From Coriaria nepalensis (taxonomy: Eukaryota > Streptophyta > Magnoliopsida > Cucurbitales > Coriariaceae): a stretch of DNA of 64,000 bases. The position numbers and the translations under genes are program-made. Shown here piece by piece: positions 1 to 12,763 of this stretch. Every line of letters begins with the position of its first letter. Positions within the stretch are counted from its first letter, which is position 1. The notes under the pieces are model-generated. The model was not told the origin of the DNA and did not search any database. It saw only the letters and a program-made list of their open reading frames with translations. The stretch spans positions 10,041,501-10,105,500 of the forward strand of contig CP114491.1 in the NCBI GenBank assembly GCA_027186245.1, read 5' to 3'.

Positions 1-19
1 GCTTCTTCGTCTTCGATCT

Positions 20-3000
20 ATGACTATTGAGATGAAGCTCATTCTGTTTCTAGTCATCGTTCTCGGCTTCTTCTCGGATCGTTTCTCAGCATCTGCTTCT
101 CTGGGTCATCGTTACAATGTAGTAGATCATGTCCCACTCTTCGTCAATAAGATTGGACCTTTGAACAACCCTAGGTATTAATATTCTTACAATTGATCTT
201 TGTTTGAGTTTAAATTATCAGAAAATCCATTTGGTAAGGAGTTTTGCTGAATGTAATCTGAGTGTGGCTTTTAGGAAATAATTTCCGAGCATTTGATCTA
301 ACGATTAAAGGAGCTGTTTGAAATTTCTGGCATTTGCGTATATAAATCATGGATTTTGATTTTTCTCAGTTTTGGAATCTCTGATTTTAGAAAATCTGGT
401 GAGAAATGAGTCTGTTTCGGCTTATTAAAGAAGTTGTGTATGGATTCTAATTGGGCAGCATAACTTGTCAGTTTTTCTCCTTGGAAGAACTTATCGGGTA
501 CGTACGAAAAGTGGTGCTCTTTTTATCTACACCTTTTAATTATCTATGGTGACATGGTTAGTTCTTAATATACCTTGCAGCTGAGCTTACTGTTAAGTTT
601 TTGGTCTTTCTTTTTGGCCAGGTTCTCCTTCCAATTATAATCCCTTTTCAATTGATATTCTCTTGCAGTGTGACCTACAAATACTGTGATTTGCCATTTT
701 TCCATCCAGGTTAGCATTAAGATTCAGAGCAATAATCCAGTATAGACTATAATTATATGAAGAGTCATTTGGGAGTCAGTTTAGTATCAAAAATTGTAAA
801 TGGGTGTGACTGGGGCTCGTATCTCAACATTATGCCAGTTCAATTGTCCTGTTTTCCCTGTGGTTAGAAGTCGGAATGTATGCTATGCGCCGTTTCCTAG
901 TAAGGCTATGCATATTGCTTTCTGTTACTATACTCTATCAAGAGTGTTTGAATATCTTTTTCCATGACTTGCAGATCCAACAAACCAGAAGAGAGCAACC
1001 TTGGGGGAAGTCTTAAATGACCATTGTTTGACCAATGCCTTGTATGAGGTGAAATTCAGGGAGAACAAAAATGGTGAGATACTGTGTGAGAAGAAGCTAA
1101 AAGCTGCTGAAGTTGCACAGTTCAGGGATGCTGTCAGGGATGATTATTACTTCCAGATGTATTATGATGATCTTCCTTTATGGGGGTTTATTGGGAAAAT
1201 TGAAGAACAGCATTGGTCTGTAGGCAGGGAGGGGCAAAAATATTTTAGTTTCAATCATGTTCAGTTTGTTTGATGTCCTTTACAATGGGAACCAAATTAT
1301 TGAAGTTACAGCTTTTGGTAATCCGAATCATGTTATTGATATAACACAGGATGTTGAAATCGATCTTAAGTTCATCTATTCAGTTATCTGGAATGAAGCC
1401 TCATTCAATTTGAGGACCGAATGAACAAATATTCAAGATTTTCAGTATTTCCATCCAGCCAGAAGGTTCATTGGTTCTCATTTCTTAACTCGGTTGCTAT
1501 TATCGCGGTGTTAATTGGATTGCTTACCCTGCTTTTTAGGTGGCACCTCAAGAATGATTTGAAGAAGTAATATATTTTTTTTCTTCTTCTCTCTTTTTTT
1601 TTTTTTTTTCTTTTGCTGTTTGAGTGGAACTATAATGCATTTTTGCATTCATGGTGTAGGTATTCTAGTGGTGATGAAGAGGATGATAAAGAGGTTGGTT
1701 GGAAGTACATCCATGGTGATGTTTTCCGAAATCCCCCAAATATGCCCTTGTTTTCTGCTGTTTTGGGCACCGGTACCTAGCTACTAACCTTGTAAGTTTC
1801 TGTTAACCTTTGTATTAGCATTAGATCCTAATATATTATGATAGGCTATAATTTACATTATCTCTTGTCTCCCCAATAGGTTTTTCATCCTATTTGTTCT
1901 GGCATTTCTTGGAACTCTCTATCCATACAATCGTGGGGCACCATTCACTTCTATTGTAATGATCTATGCTCTTACATCTGTCGTTACTGGGTACGCAGCC
2001 ACTTCGCTTCACTGCCAGTTTACTGAGACCACCAGATGGGTAACTACTACTAATCCAACACTCTAGTATAAATCTCTGTTTAATCATCCTTTTTTTTTTT
2101 TTTTGACACGACTTTATAATAAATTTCAGAAAAGAAGCGTTTTTCTGACTGGAATCCTGTACACGGGCCGCACTTTCGTGATACTCTTCTTTCTTAACAT
2201 TATTGCTGTATCTTACGGACCACTGCTGCAATTCCAATTGGCTTCATTTTAGTTATAATCATCATATATATATTTATCACTGTTCCATTACTTGTGTTGG
2301 GTGGGATAATCGCTGTTTTAGATCTGAATTTCAAGCTCCTTGTGCTACAAAGTGATTCCCTAGAGATATCCCATCATTAAATTGGTACCGAAAACTGCCT
2401 TGTCAGATGTTTATTGAGGGGGTCTCTTATGTTTCAGTGCCATATTCCTCGAGTTACACCACCTGTACACGAGCATTTGGGGTTACAAAATTTACACTCT
2501 TCCTGGCATTTTGTTCCTTATGTTGGTCGTCCTTGTTATACTGACTGCTTTTTTTAGTATTGGGTTTACTAATATTCAGCTCGCTTTTGAGGATCATCAA
2601 TGGTGGTGGCGGTATGATTGTATACACTCTTTTTTCCCTCTTTATTGCTACTAAAAATTTTGCCTACATGTTGGAAAATGTCCACCTATGTGAAATTTCT
2701 GAAGCTCTTCCAAGTCAAATGCATTGTAATATAAAGATTTATATTAATCAACCTGTTCAAGCTCGAATTGGATTACAATTTTCCCGCAGTTGAATTCTTT
2801 TTTGCTTCCTTTTTACCCTGCAGATCTATATTGTCTGGGGGGTCCGCTGCAGTATTTATGTTTGGCTATTGCATCTACTTCTACATGAAGTCGAATATGG
2901 ATAGTATCTTCCAGCTTTGCTTCTTTATAGGCTATAATGCTTGTATATATGCTATGCATTCTTCCTTATGCTTGGTACGATAAGTTTCCCTGCTTCTTTC

Positions 3001-3042
3001 ATGTTTGTTCAACATATATACCATGCTGTTAAAAGCGAATGA
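20..3042 (+). pseudogene. TM9SF / endomembrane protein 70 (nonaspanin) pseudogene
   Basis: The intron-exon layout of a plant TM9SF (TMN) gene is preserved: signal peptide exon (20-174), a small exon (about 669-709), a lumenal-domain exon from about 975, then multi-spanning membrane exons to an in-frame KSE-stop at 3040-3042. Family landmarks are visible: YYFQMYYDDLPLWGFIG, GWKYIHGDVFR, LYPYNRG, VHWFSFLN and EDHQWWWR. TM9SF proteins are nine-helix proteins of Golgi and endosomes. This copy cannot make one: a 4-base duplication near 1265-1272 shifts frame into a stop at 1271, another indel lies near 1408, a Gln codon has become TAG at 1778-1780, one base is missing near 2217, and more stops or shifts occur near 2340, 2400 and 2955. 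The introns argue against retroposition, so it is a decayed duplicate. Scattered assembly error is less likely because neighbouring genes read cleanly. Confidence 0.85.
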
Positions 3043-3765
3043 ATCTTTTTCTCTCATTCTTTTTGGTTCAAAGAGAATGAGGAAGGTACTAATGGTTGTT
3101 TTCTGAAGATTTTAGTATCTATAAGAAACTTTTTCCCCTTGGGGATTGAAAATACAATAGAGAAATGACAACTTATAACTCTCATTGTATACATTTTGAA
3201 AGATGATCATCTAACACTTTTTGTACACATGAATTTATTTTTCAACACTTTTTATTTTGGGGGGGTTTTCAGAGAGGAAAGACATAAATTCTCGAAACCG
3301 ATATCCGGTTTTGCATGGTGGATCACACATCCGATAACTGGTTTTGGAATATTGGTCGTGATATCTTGGAGGGAATTGAGCATGTCTTGTATAATTTACT
3401 TTTGCTCAATCATGAAAATTGGACATTTTGAATATAGACCTGTGAGATTATAATAGATGAACTCTCCTTTTTGACTTGGGTCATTACGGCAACCTCCTAC
3501 CTTTCATCTTTTAAGTTTGAATGTTCATCATGAATTACTTCTAAGCAGTGGGACCTAGTTCGGTTAAGTTGTGCTAGTAATTTGGAGAATTTCATGGGTA
3601 TACCTTTTATCACGTTATGCTGCTGTATCTTAATTACATGTAAAGATTAATGTATGATGTAGTAATTTGTGTCAAGGAAGAAAAAAAAGTATGTATACGA
3701 ATTCTATTAGATCAGTCTCTTACTTTATATAAACGAACTATGGTTCAATTACCTGACCCAAAAAA
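3043..3765. other. Intergenic, no gene seen
   Basis: AT-rich spacer between the TM9SF pseudogene and the RPL10A promoter. The open frame at 3196-3453 has no recognisable domain and is judged chance. Confidence 0.6.
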
Positions 3766-3956
3766 CTGGGCCTACGACCTCTTAAATTGGGCTGGGCTTG
3801 ATCAAGGAACCCGATAAAACTGGGCCGCTTTAGCCCTGTCGGAAATAAATGTGCGTACTCCATAGTTAGGGTTTTATCATTTAACGCCTGCACCTCTCAA
3901 TTTCTGTTATCTATCCTTATATATACATATTTCTCAGTGGCCGCTTCAAACCCTAG
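3766..3956 (+). promoter_or_regulatory. RPL10A promoter: site II and telo-box elements
   Basis: Three site II-type words lie in a row (TGGGCC 3767-3772, TGGGCT 3788-3793 and 3793-3798, TGGGCC 3821-3826), followed by an inverted telo-box TTAGGGTTT (3866-3874), a TATA-like TTATATATAC (about 3918-3927) and a forward telo-box AAACCCTAG (3948-3956) next to a TC-rich leader. Site II plus telo-box is the known signature of TCP-controlled plant ribosomal protein promoters, which agrees with the gene that follows. The start site itself is inferred. Confidence 0.75.
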
Positions 3957-4192
3957 CTCGTTTCCTCTTCTTTCTCTCTGGTACATATTCTCTCCCTCTC
4001 TCTCTCGTTCTCTTCGTTTCTTTGATTGGAATATTCTTTTCGCTTAAGTGCAGATTCAGTTTCTCTCCAGATCTTGCACTCCTATGATTGTTTTCCGAGA
4101 AAGTGAAATTATATCTTCGATTGTCCTTCGTTTACATTTGTTTACAGGTGGAAAATCTGTAGGGGATCGTTGGAAAAAGCAGAGCTTCGAAA

Positions 4193-5834
4193 ATGAGGTG
4201 TGTGTGCTTCACTCAATACTTCTGTAGATTTACGGTGTCTCGCTTGTCTAGAATTCTTTCTGTTTTTCATCTGAGTTTTGTTAAGTAGATTACATGTTGG
4301 AATTTGTAGTAACAGTGTTGATTCGTCAATAAAGTAATTTTGATCTTTTTCCATGATATTGGAATTTCACAATGCAATAAAATGATCTAGCTAGATTTGT
4401 AAATTCTAACCACTTTCAATATTTTTATGCGTTTTATTGATGATACAACTGTTCATTACTCTTGATTCGTATTTTAAAAAAATGAATTTTGAATCTGTCT
4501 TGCATGTAATGTACTTTTTAATGTAAATGTTATCGTGTGTTCTATTAGTGCGTCTGATGTTAATTCGATTTCTCTACTTGATACAGTAAGCTTCAGAGTG
4601 ATGCTTTGAGAGAAGCCATCTCAACCATTTTCACTGATTGCAAGGAGAAGAAGCGCAACTTTACTGAGACTGTTGAACTTCAGATTGGGCTGAAAAATTA
4701 TGATCCTCAAAAGGACAAGCGTTTCAGTGGTTCAGTTAAGTTGCCACACATCCCCCGCCCCAAAATGAAGATCTGCATGCTTGGAGATGCTCAGCATGTT
4801 GAAGAGGTAATTGCCCTATGTACTAGTTATGCCCCTTTCCATTATATTATTCTTTATTGTTTTGCTATATAGTTGGCTACTTAGTCATTTCTCCTTTTCT
4901 TATGCTATAGTAAGGGGCTCTTCCATCATGTTTATGACTAGCAATTGTCTGTTTCTTGTGTCTGAAGCTGTGTACATCAATCTTGACAGTTGTTTTTTTC
5001 TTGAATTTTTGGACATTCATTTTAAAGTGGCTTCAGTGCTTTTTATTTTTCTGATTTTGTGTCATTTTGTTATGCTTTTGTTTTTTAAATTAGGGAATGA
5101 TTTAATCTTATATTATTGTTTTACTTGTGAATTGTGGCTGCCCATTAATGAAATTTCAATATGCACTTTTCAGGCAGAGAAGATAAGTTTAGATTATATG
5201 GACGTGGAAAGCTTGAAGAAGCTGAACAAGAACAAGAAATTGGTGAAGAAGCTTGCCAAGAAATACCATGCTTTCTTAGCTTCTGAGGCTGTTATCAAGC
5301 AAATTCCTCGTCTTCTTGGCCCTGGTCTCAACAAAGCAGGCAAGTTTAATTCTCTCTGAATATTTTTTACTTTTAACCTTGCAAATTCTGCAAGGAAGCT
5401 TGCTCTGAGTTACCTTTCTTACTGTGCTAGCCTATGCTTTGTACTACTGTTATAGGTAAGTTCCCAACACTGGTTAGTCACCAAGAGTCCCTTGAGTCTA
5501 AAGTGAACGAGACCAAGGCGATGGTTAAGTTTCAGTTGAAGAAGGTTCTCTGCATGGGAGTCGCCGTTGGAAATCTTGCCATGGAGGAGAAGCAAGTCTT
5601 CCAAAACGTGCAAATGAGTGTCAACTTCCTTGTTTCTTTGCTAAAGAAAAATTGGCAAAATGTGAGTTGAATGTTACATTAATATTTCTCTGCAATAATG
5701 CATTCAGAATGCATTTACTCTAAATCCTAATACATGTTCTTTAATACATTTTTGATGGATTGTTTTCTATTGCTTTTCAGGTAAGGTGCTTGTACTTAAA
5801 GAGCACCATGGGGAAGGCATACCGTGTCTTTTAA
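4193..5834 (+). CDS. RPL10A: 60S ribosomal protein L10a (uL1)
   Basis: Five exons: 4193-4197, 4588-4806, 5174-5339, 5456-5661 and 5781-5834. They join in frame to a protein of about 216 residues, the usual uL1 length. It begins [17 protein letters not shown] and ends [10 protein letters not shown]. Conserved uL1 pieces such as [25 protein letters not shown] and [21 protein letters not shown] are present. The protein forms part of the L1 stalk of the cytosolic large subunit, which handles E-site tRNA release. The first coding exon holds only five bases, so the start rests on the AG/T split Ser codon. Intron 3 starts with GC (GCAAGT at 5340), a GC-AG intron, needed to keep K-A-G-K-F in frame. 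Arabidopsis RPL10aB (At2g27530, from memory) lies in the matching position of a conserved gene block. Confidence 0.95.
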
Positions 5835-7082
5835 GGTCCTTTTACAAGTTTTGCTTCTTCTTGGGCTTGTTTCTTTAGGCTGTTTGGCCTCAGTAACGAG
5901 CTGTGTTATCCTGTTGGAGTTGAAAAGTTTTTGTTTGTCCCGTTCGGATGCTGGATTAGATGACTTGCTCATACTTATTTTGACTTTTCCAGAATGTTTA
6001 CATTGTTAGACAATTATATACACCCACATGCTGTCCGAAACCAGCCATTGACTTTACAACTACCGTTGATGAGAACACGATTGGCATAGCTAAATTAAAA
6101 CTTGTTATGTACAACAAGTCTACCATTGTCGGATTCTGAAACTCGTGTTCTCTCTTCCTTGGATCTTTTCGGTCTTCCATCTTATTGAAACCTAAATTTT
6201 CGTATCTGATAGTTCTCAGTCCAGATGACTCATACAAATATAAACCTGAACTAGCTTTCAGTCATAACCTATTATTTATTTACAAATGAACCCAACTAGT
6301 TTGCATATTTCGACCACACCACCTTATTTTCCAATTTGTTGAAGAATTCATTATAATAACAAGTACTCAACATAAAACTGAGTTGGCAGCCAATTTTTTA
6401 GGGTTTTATCCCACTCTTAAATGTTAAATGTTAGGTTTGCCTTACATTCAATTTCTTCGAAATTTTTACCAACTTCTACTCGTAACTATATGCTCTTCTT
6501 TTGTTCATGATCGGAGGTTGAGTTAAAAGTAATATTCAATTAGTATCTTAGGTCGAGCGCAATAAATTTTCTATTATCGTGGCAGATTAACATATAGAAA
6601 TTCAAATTCGTTTGGTCCAAATTGAAATTTAATTAATTAATTAATTTATTTATTTTAAATAATGTATACTTTATTTTTTTGTTTGAATAGAGTAATTCCC
6701 CCATATATCTTTGATAATAATTATAAACTTTAAAAAGAGAATGGTCAAATTCATAATTTTATTAAATAAATTTAAAATATAATTTAAAATATTATATCAA
6801 ATTTAAATTTAAGGCCAAAATCATCCTATTCAACCGGTCTAACAACCTTCGAAGTCAACCGTTGATCGTTTGATACCACCGTCGTTCACCTTTCAGAGAT
6901 GCGAAAAGCCACGGGGAAAAGTATTAATTCTTTTTTTAATAATTCAATTAATTGATAATTAATTAATATGATATATGAAGAGGGGGGGGGGGGGGGGGAC
7001 AGATTCAGAAGAGATGTTGCTGTTTTGCTACTTCGCTTTCTCCGCTCTCTGCCAAACCTTCACCTCCCCTTCTTCTTCTTCT

Positions 7083-7118
<36 letters not shown>

Positions 7119-8357
7119 ATCCTTCTTTGATTACGATCTCTTTGATCCGATTATTACTTTTTCAAGCCTGTTTTTAGCTTCATGTTTCACTTGTCTCTTT
7201 CTAGCTTTTTCAGGTGTATTTTCTTTTATGAATCATCTTCTTATCTTTTGATATGAAAGTTTCGATCTAGAGGTGGATATACTGGTTTTTTTGATAGATT
7301 CTTGTTCGTTTTCGTTTTCCTTTTCCTTTTCGATTGAGTTTGACCTTTTTCTTTTGGCTGCTTAGGGGTGGATTACTGTTTTCTGGATTCTGAGATTTTC
7401 GGTTTGGTCTTGGAATTTTAATGTTGTTCTGTTCTTTTAGAAATACTGAAGGAAAAAAATTGTGTTTTGTTTTCAGCTGGGATTCACATCCGAAATGATA
7501 TTTTTGAAGGAAAAATGGATTACGTTGTAGTGTTTAATCTTATAGCTTGTAATCTTGTGTGCCTAAATATATTAGATATGTAAGTGCTGGATTTTGTGAG
7601 AAAGACGGCGGCCACATGGATTTTGAAATTAGTTCCTACTTCATTTTGTTCTTTGAGATTTAGCTGTTTGTGCTGTGTTTCTGAACAACTTACAATGTAT
7701 ATTGTACGTACTACGCACGGATATTTCTGTCTATAGGAATAGTTGGCACACCAAAACATTTTTAGCACTTCGCCTTTTTCTTGTTTTCAAAACTGGAACA
7801 CTTGAGAACTGATCGACTTTTCTTTGAGTCATCACATGAATGAGTTTTTTTTTTTTTTTTCTCGACATGCATTATTCTTAAGAAGAAACCACGAACATAT
7901 GGTGATGGGTTCAATATTTTAGAGTTTGGATTTTAACATCTTGTTTATCTCATGCCTTTAATTTACTTGTTAAGTCACCATTGGATATTGGTACGGCATG
8001 TCTCATTGGTATCAATTGGGCTACCTTGGTTGTATTTGGAACATTTGAATTAGAGTAGTAATCAATAATAGAGCCTCGAGTGAAGAGCAGAAAAGCGTCT
8101 TGCTTGCCTCTTCTCATAGTGCTCCATACATCAAGTGCCTCTATATAGAAATGGATAACCTGGTTCCTTTTTCTTAGATCTTTGAAGAGACAGACAAAAT
8201 AAGCCTCCTCACAGCTTCAAAATGGTTCATTAGCTTCAAATGGTGCACCCATGACTGTTTTAACGTTTATTAGCTTCAAAATGGTGCACCAGATGCTTCG
8301 TTTAGGCACCAAATCAGTTGATTTCTTTATTTTATTCTAACTTTTTGTTATTGCACC
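5835..8357. other. Intergenic plus probable ferredoxin leader and 5'-UTR intron
   Basis: From 5835 to about 6950 the DNA is AT-rich with no supportable gene. A pyrimidine-rich stretch at about 7020-7090 followed by CTGTAAGC and a TC microsatellite (about 7087-7112) looks like a leader exon with a splice donor. A CACCAG acceptor ends at 8358, ten bases before the ferredoxin ATG. This suggests one long intron (about 1.27 kb) in the 5' untranslated region of the ferredoxin gene. That is inference from signals only; transcript reads would settle it. A run of 16-18 G sits at about 6982-6999. Confidence 0.45.
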
Positions 8358-8367
8358 AGGAATAATA

Positions 8368-8832
8368 ATGGCAACCATGTCCACAGCAGCATTGACTTCC
8401 CCCTGCATGCTCAAATTCACATCTAGGACCCAATTCACCAGCGCCATTGTCAAATGCCCACACTCACTCAATTCCATAAAGAGTTTCTCCAAAGCTTTCG
8501 GTCTAAAATCCTCTCCGTCATTCCGAGTTTCTGCCATGGCAGTATACAAGGTGAAGCTGATCACACCAGAGGGGCAAGAGCATGAGTTTGAGGCGCCAGA
8601 TGATGTTTACATCCTCGACTCAGCTGAGAATGCTGGTGTTGAGCTACCCTATTCTTGCCGGGCAGGGGCTTGCTCTACCTGTGCTGGGAAAATGGTAGCT
8701 GGATCAGTTGACCAATCCGACGGTTCTTTCCTTGATGATAATCAAATGAAAGAAGGGTATCTTCTCACCTGCGTTTCTTACCCAACTGGAGATTGTGTGA
8801 TTCACACACACAAGGAAACTGAGCTTTACTAA
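8368..8832 (+). CDS. FD3: Plastid [2Fe-2S] ferredoxin, root (non-photosynthetic) type
   Basis: Uninterrupted 154-residue frame. Residues 1-56 are a Ser/Thr-rich plastid transit peptide without acidic residues; the mature part starts near [12 protein letters not shown]. The cluster cysteines are all present in the plant pattern: CRAGACSTC supplies three (C-x4-C-x2-C) and LTCVSYP the fourth. The C-terminus [12 protein letters not shown] is the root-type ending; leaf ferredoxins end differently (around THKEEELTA). Root-type ferredoxins take electrons from NADPH through FNR and feed nitrite reductase, sulfite reductase and GOGAT in non-green plastids. The downstream spacer opens with a 20-base T run. 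Orthology to Arabidopsis FD3 (At2g27510) is supported by sequence and by its position between RPL10A and a GH17 gene, recalled rather than searched. Confidence 0.93.
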   Translation: MATMSTAALTSPCMLKFTSRTQFTSAIVKCPHSLNSIKSFSKAFGLKSSPSFRVSAMAVYKVKLITPEGQEHEFEAPDDVYILDSAENAGVELPYSCRAGACSTCAGKMVAGSVDQSDGSFLDDNQMKEGYLLTCVSYPTGDCVIHTHKETELY

Positions 8833-9117
8833 ATAAAATGCTTTCTTGCTGCTGCCTTGTTATAATCAGTTTTAGGTTTTTTTTTTTTTTTTTTTTTTTG
8901 GGTACTCTTGGCTTGTTGCTTTGTTTAGTTGTGTTACGGACAAAGAAAACAGATGATGGATGGTGTGGACCACCTTCTATTTTGCGTTGTTCTATTCCTT
9001 ATATATATATTTTTTATTGCGTTGAGGTCTTGCGCCAGCCCGATATAACCAGGCCCAGTTATGAACAAACTCTTGCAGGCCCGTGATAGTTGACAAATGA
9101 GTTTTGTACAGTATTAT

Positions 9118-9201
9118 ATGAACTCGTCTCGTATACCTTATATGTGAGAAGAAGAATTTATTAACTCAGTCTCCTATCCCTTATATGAGAGAGGGGTTCA
9201 T
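9118..9201. repeat. Short inverted-repeat (mini-MITE-like) element, copy 1
   Basis: Begins ATGAACTCGTCTCGTATACC with CTTATATG following, and ends with CCCTTATATGAGAGAGGGGTTCAT, roughly the inverse of its start. The same words occur in a cleaner copy at 27418-27498. No coding capacity. It is called an element because two copies with matching ends occur in one window; the family is not recognised. Confidence 0.5.
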
Positions 9202-9714
9202 AGGATCTATTTTTCTTTTTCATAAGAGTTAAAGAGACTCCTAAAGAACTTACGTAATTGAAACGTGATATTTTCGCCATTAATCAAAACCAGAACAACA
9301 GATACTTTCCTTCTTCTTCTTCTTCTCTCACTTGGGTTTTTTCTTTTTCCTATCATCTAGTGCGTAACAACTTAACTATCAAGGAATGACAGCCAAAGAA
9401 TCAACTGTTCATAAACAAAATAAAATGAGGTCATATTGGTTGCATGGATCATAGAATGTGGAATTGTGGACCTAATCAGCTAGATAGGACTACTGTCAAA
9501 CCCTACTGACTATATAATACTCTCGATCACTTATCTTTTCCGGTGATAGTAATCAACAAATGTTGAATCTAAATGAAAATAATATTACCCTATAGTACAA
9601 TGTCTAATCAAAATTGAAATGATAGTTAGGCAGAAGTTTTGGACATTATAATTGTTGTCCGGTGGATTGCATTTTTAAGTGAAAAGAAGTGACAGTGCTC
9701 ATAGTGAAACTTAT

Positions 9715-9717
<3 letters not shown>

Positions 9718-9751
<34 letters not shown>
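9718..9751 (+). repeat. (TC)n microsatellite
   Basis: About 17 uninterrupted CT/TC dinucleotides in intergenic DNA between ferredoxin and the GH17 gene. Confidence 0.9.
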
Positions 9752-9757
<6 letters not shown>

Positions 9758-11036
9758 TGCTTGTTCTTGAAGTTAAGCATCTTGGTTTAGTGGGACATCT
9801 ATTTGACGAAGTGAATGCGACCATTACAAACAGATTTCAAAACATGCCGTGTTTTAAGTCCTGGTCGGTAGGCGTGGTAGGCGTAGTAGGCACATGAAAC
9901 ATGAACCCAATACGCATATGCAGTCAAACAAAACAAAACACGTATTTCATCTAAACACTAACCTATATTAACGTTATTCCCCCCCAGATAAAATCGTGAT
10001 TTTTTTAGACCCACGTGGCACACCGCCCCTGACGGAATCAACACGTGAGCTCCGATCAGATCCGAGTCATCATCCGAACGCGTGCTGGACTAGTCCTAAT
10101 CCTCCAATATCAAGATCCTATTATTATATTATTTCATTTTCGGACCTGGAAACGTATCTGATCATGATATGGTTCAGCCCCACCGCCTTTGAGAACACAC
10201 AGACAGACAAATTAGAAGGGGGGGAAAAAAAGTATATAATATATATATTTTTTTCTTTTCCTTTTTGGTTTTTTTCTTAGAAACCAAACAAAAGATTCTT
10301 TCGGCCAGTACGCATCGATTTAGCTCCACATATTCATTCACAATACGTTCCATTTTGATCAGAATCAAAGGCCAGCCATTAGCTTGCTACATAGATACTT
10401 CCAATTAAGCTATAATATAATGAATGATGTGATCATTATTACAGATATGTAATTTATATACAAACCCATTTAGCTTTAGATATTTATTATTAGATATAAG
10501 CTGTAAGCACCATGCGTTTATATTTTATATGATGTCTATAGGCTATATAAATTTGAAATGGGATTCGGAATTGAGGTCAAACGAATATGACACACAAAAG
10601 GAGGGGGCCCGGCCAAAAACTAAAAAAAATATGATCAGATATGGGCCAAAAATATGATCACCGGGTGCTTAAGTTGTAACTTAACTGTTAACAATAAACA
10701 ATGTGAATGTGGTTAGCTGCCACTAACTGGTTTTTCAACTTCAATACGTGTAAGCAATAAATAAAATTAAATTAATAAATAATAATAAATAATAAATAAC
10801 AATAAAAAATAAAAAATAGAAAATATAAAATATAAAATAACAATAAAAAATAGAAAATGGGAATATTTTTATTATCTACGTCTCTTATTTAAAGCGTAGT
10901 ACTACAAAAAATTAAGCACACTTCTCAGGTTTGCAACGAAAACCATACATCGTTCGTTGCACTTGCCGAGGTGGTAAGAGCAGAGGAAGGTGTTCTTTCC
11001 CTGATCTTTCTTGACCAAGTTTTTGGATTCATTGAC

Positions 11037-12763
11037 ATGGAAAGCTCATCCTTCCTCTTACGAGTTCTCATTATGCTCTTCACTCTTTTAGGTTTGTTCT
11101 GTACCTCTTGTTCGGTTCCTCAGAATCTGCAGGATTTTGAATCAAAACAATCATGTTATTCATTACTCAGTTCCCTCATTTGTCCCCCCACCTTTTTTAT
11201 GTTCTCTCAGCTATCGACTACTTTGTTTCTGTAAATCTTGTTTGGTTGCCAAGAATTTGTTTCAGAAAATCTGTATACTCTGTTTTTGTCTTTTTTTCTT
11301 TTTCAGCGATCGCACAGTTCACCATGTGTTTGTTTTAATGCATCACTTAAAATCACCCCCCTCCCCCCCTCCGTATTTAATTCCTGACAATCCACTTTCA
11401 CTTCTCATGTTTGGATTGAAGTTCACCATAAGCTCTGTTATTTTGTTTTTGTTCTGGATTATTCTTGTTATTTCACGAGTGCCAAACAGTTCTGATCTGT
11501 CATTAACTCCTTTTTTTTTCCTCAGGTTCTGCACTTCCAATCCACGGCCTGGGAATCGGAATTAACTACGGCCAAATCGCGAACAACCTACCCTCCCCTT
11601 CTCGCGTATCAGTCCTCCTCAAAACTCTAAACATAAGCCGAGTAAAACTCTACGATGCAGATCCAAACGTTCTCTCTGCTTTCTCAAATTCCAATGTGAA
11701 TTTCATCATAGGACTGGGAAATGAGTTACTTGAGAACATGTCAGACCCACTTAAAGCGCAATCATGGATCCAACAAAAAGTCCAAACTCACCTCCCACAA
11801 ACCCAAATCACCGCCATTTTAGTAGGCAATGAAGTTTTCAACAGCAATGACGCACAGCTTAAATCCAACCTCCTTCCAGCAATGCAATCTGTTTACGAAG
11901 CCCTAGTCAGTTTAGGTCTTCAGAATCAAGTCACAGTAACAACAGCTCATTCCTTAACAATTCTAGCAAATTCATACCCACCTTCATCCGGAAGTTTTAG
12001 AGAAGATCTAGCTCAATACATGCAACCCCTTTTAGATTTCCACGCACAAATCAATTCACCTTTTCTCATAAATGCATATCCCTACTTTGCATATAAAGAC
12101 AGTCCAAATGAAGTTTCATTAGAATATGTTCTGTTTCAGCCAAATCAAGGCATGACTGATCCAAACACCAACTTGCATTATGACAACATGTTGTATGCTC
12201 AGATTGATGCTGTTTACTCAGCAATTAAGAGAATGGGTCATACTGATATTCAGGTGAGGATTTCTGAAACAGGGTGGCCATCTAAAGGAGATTCAGATGA
12301 GCCTGGAGCTAGTGTGGAGAATGCTGGATTGTATAATGGCAATTTGTTGAGGAGGATACAGGAGAAAGAAAGCACTCCTGGAAATCCATCTGTTCCTATT
12401 GATATCTTTGTTTTTGCTCTGTTTAATGAGAATTTGAAACCTGGCCCTGCTTCTGAGAGGAATTATGGCCTTTATTATCCTAATGGTACTCCTGTTTATA
12501 ATATTGGTGTTCAGGGTTATCTCCCTGAAATGTACTCTACTTCTTCCAAATCAAATGTAAGTGTTAACAAAATTTTACTTCTTTTCTTCTCAAACTCCGT
12601 TTTCTGGAAAAAAAAAATTAATAATAATAAATAAATCATCTTTACTTGAGATCGTGAATCTAATTTGTTTCTATATGTTTCGTGATTTCTCTCTTTGTTG
12701 CAGGTCCGGACAGTTTTCGGTTTACTAATTATCACTGCGATAGCATGCTCGATATGGGTTTAA
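11037..12763 (+). CDS. GPI-anchored glucan endo-1,3-beta-glucosidase (GH17)
   Basis: Three exons, 11037-11091, 11526-12556 and 12704-12763, give 381 residues. The order is signal peptide (MESSSFLLRVLIMLFTLLG), mature start GIGINYGQIANNLPSPSRV, the GH17 barrel, then a hydrophobic tail (VFGLLIITAIACSIWV) encoded by the short last exon, typical of GPI-anchored plasma-membrane or plasmodesmal glucanases. The proton-donor Glu is in ILVGNEVF and the nucleophile Glu in ISETGWPSKG. No X8/CBM43 domain follows the barrel. Such enzymes hydrolyse callose in the wall. Both introns have GT-AG ends and the tail frame is open only when intron 2 is removed. The Arabidopsis counterpart by position would be At2g27500 (from memory). 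Substrate specificity beyond the family is not shown. Confidence 0.92.

Larger units (their letters stand above)
8833..11036. other. Intergenic: T-run, TC repeat, small hairpin element
   Basis: No gene is supported. The stretch holds a T run just after ferredoxin (about 8878-8899), a short inverted-repeat element (9118-9201, listed separately), a TC microsatellite (about 9718-9751), two ACGT-core words (CCACGTGG near 10012-10019 and ACACGTGA near 10041) and an AT-only stretch of AATAAATAA words at about 10755-10860. The part nearest 11036 is presumably the glucanase promoter. Confidence 0.5.

Noticed and set aside
1560..1580. Apparent loss of a splice donor in the TM9SF pseudogene (AAGAAG followed by TAATAT)
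   Set aside because: Shifting the exon end by two bases gives a normal GTAATA donor and correct phase (AA|G TAT), so this site is intact.
11137..11565. 142-residue hydrophobic frame before the GH17 main exon
   Set aside because: It lies in intron 1 of the glucanase; removal of the intron gives the expected G-S-A-L-P-I-H-G-L-G-I-G junction.
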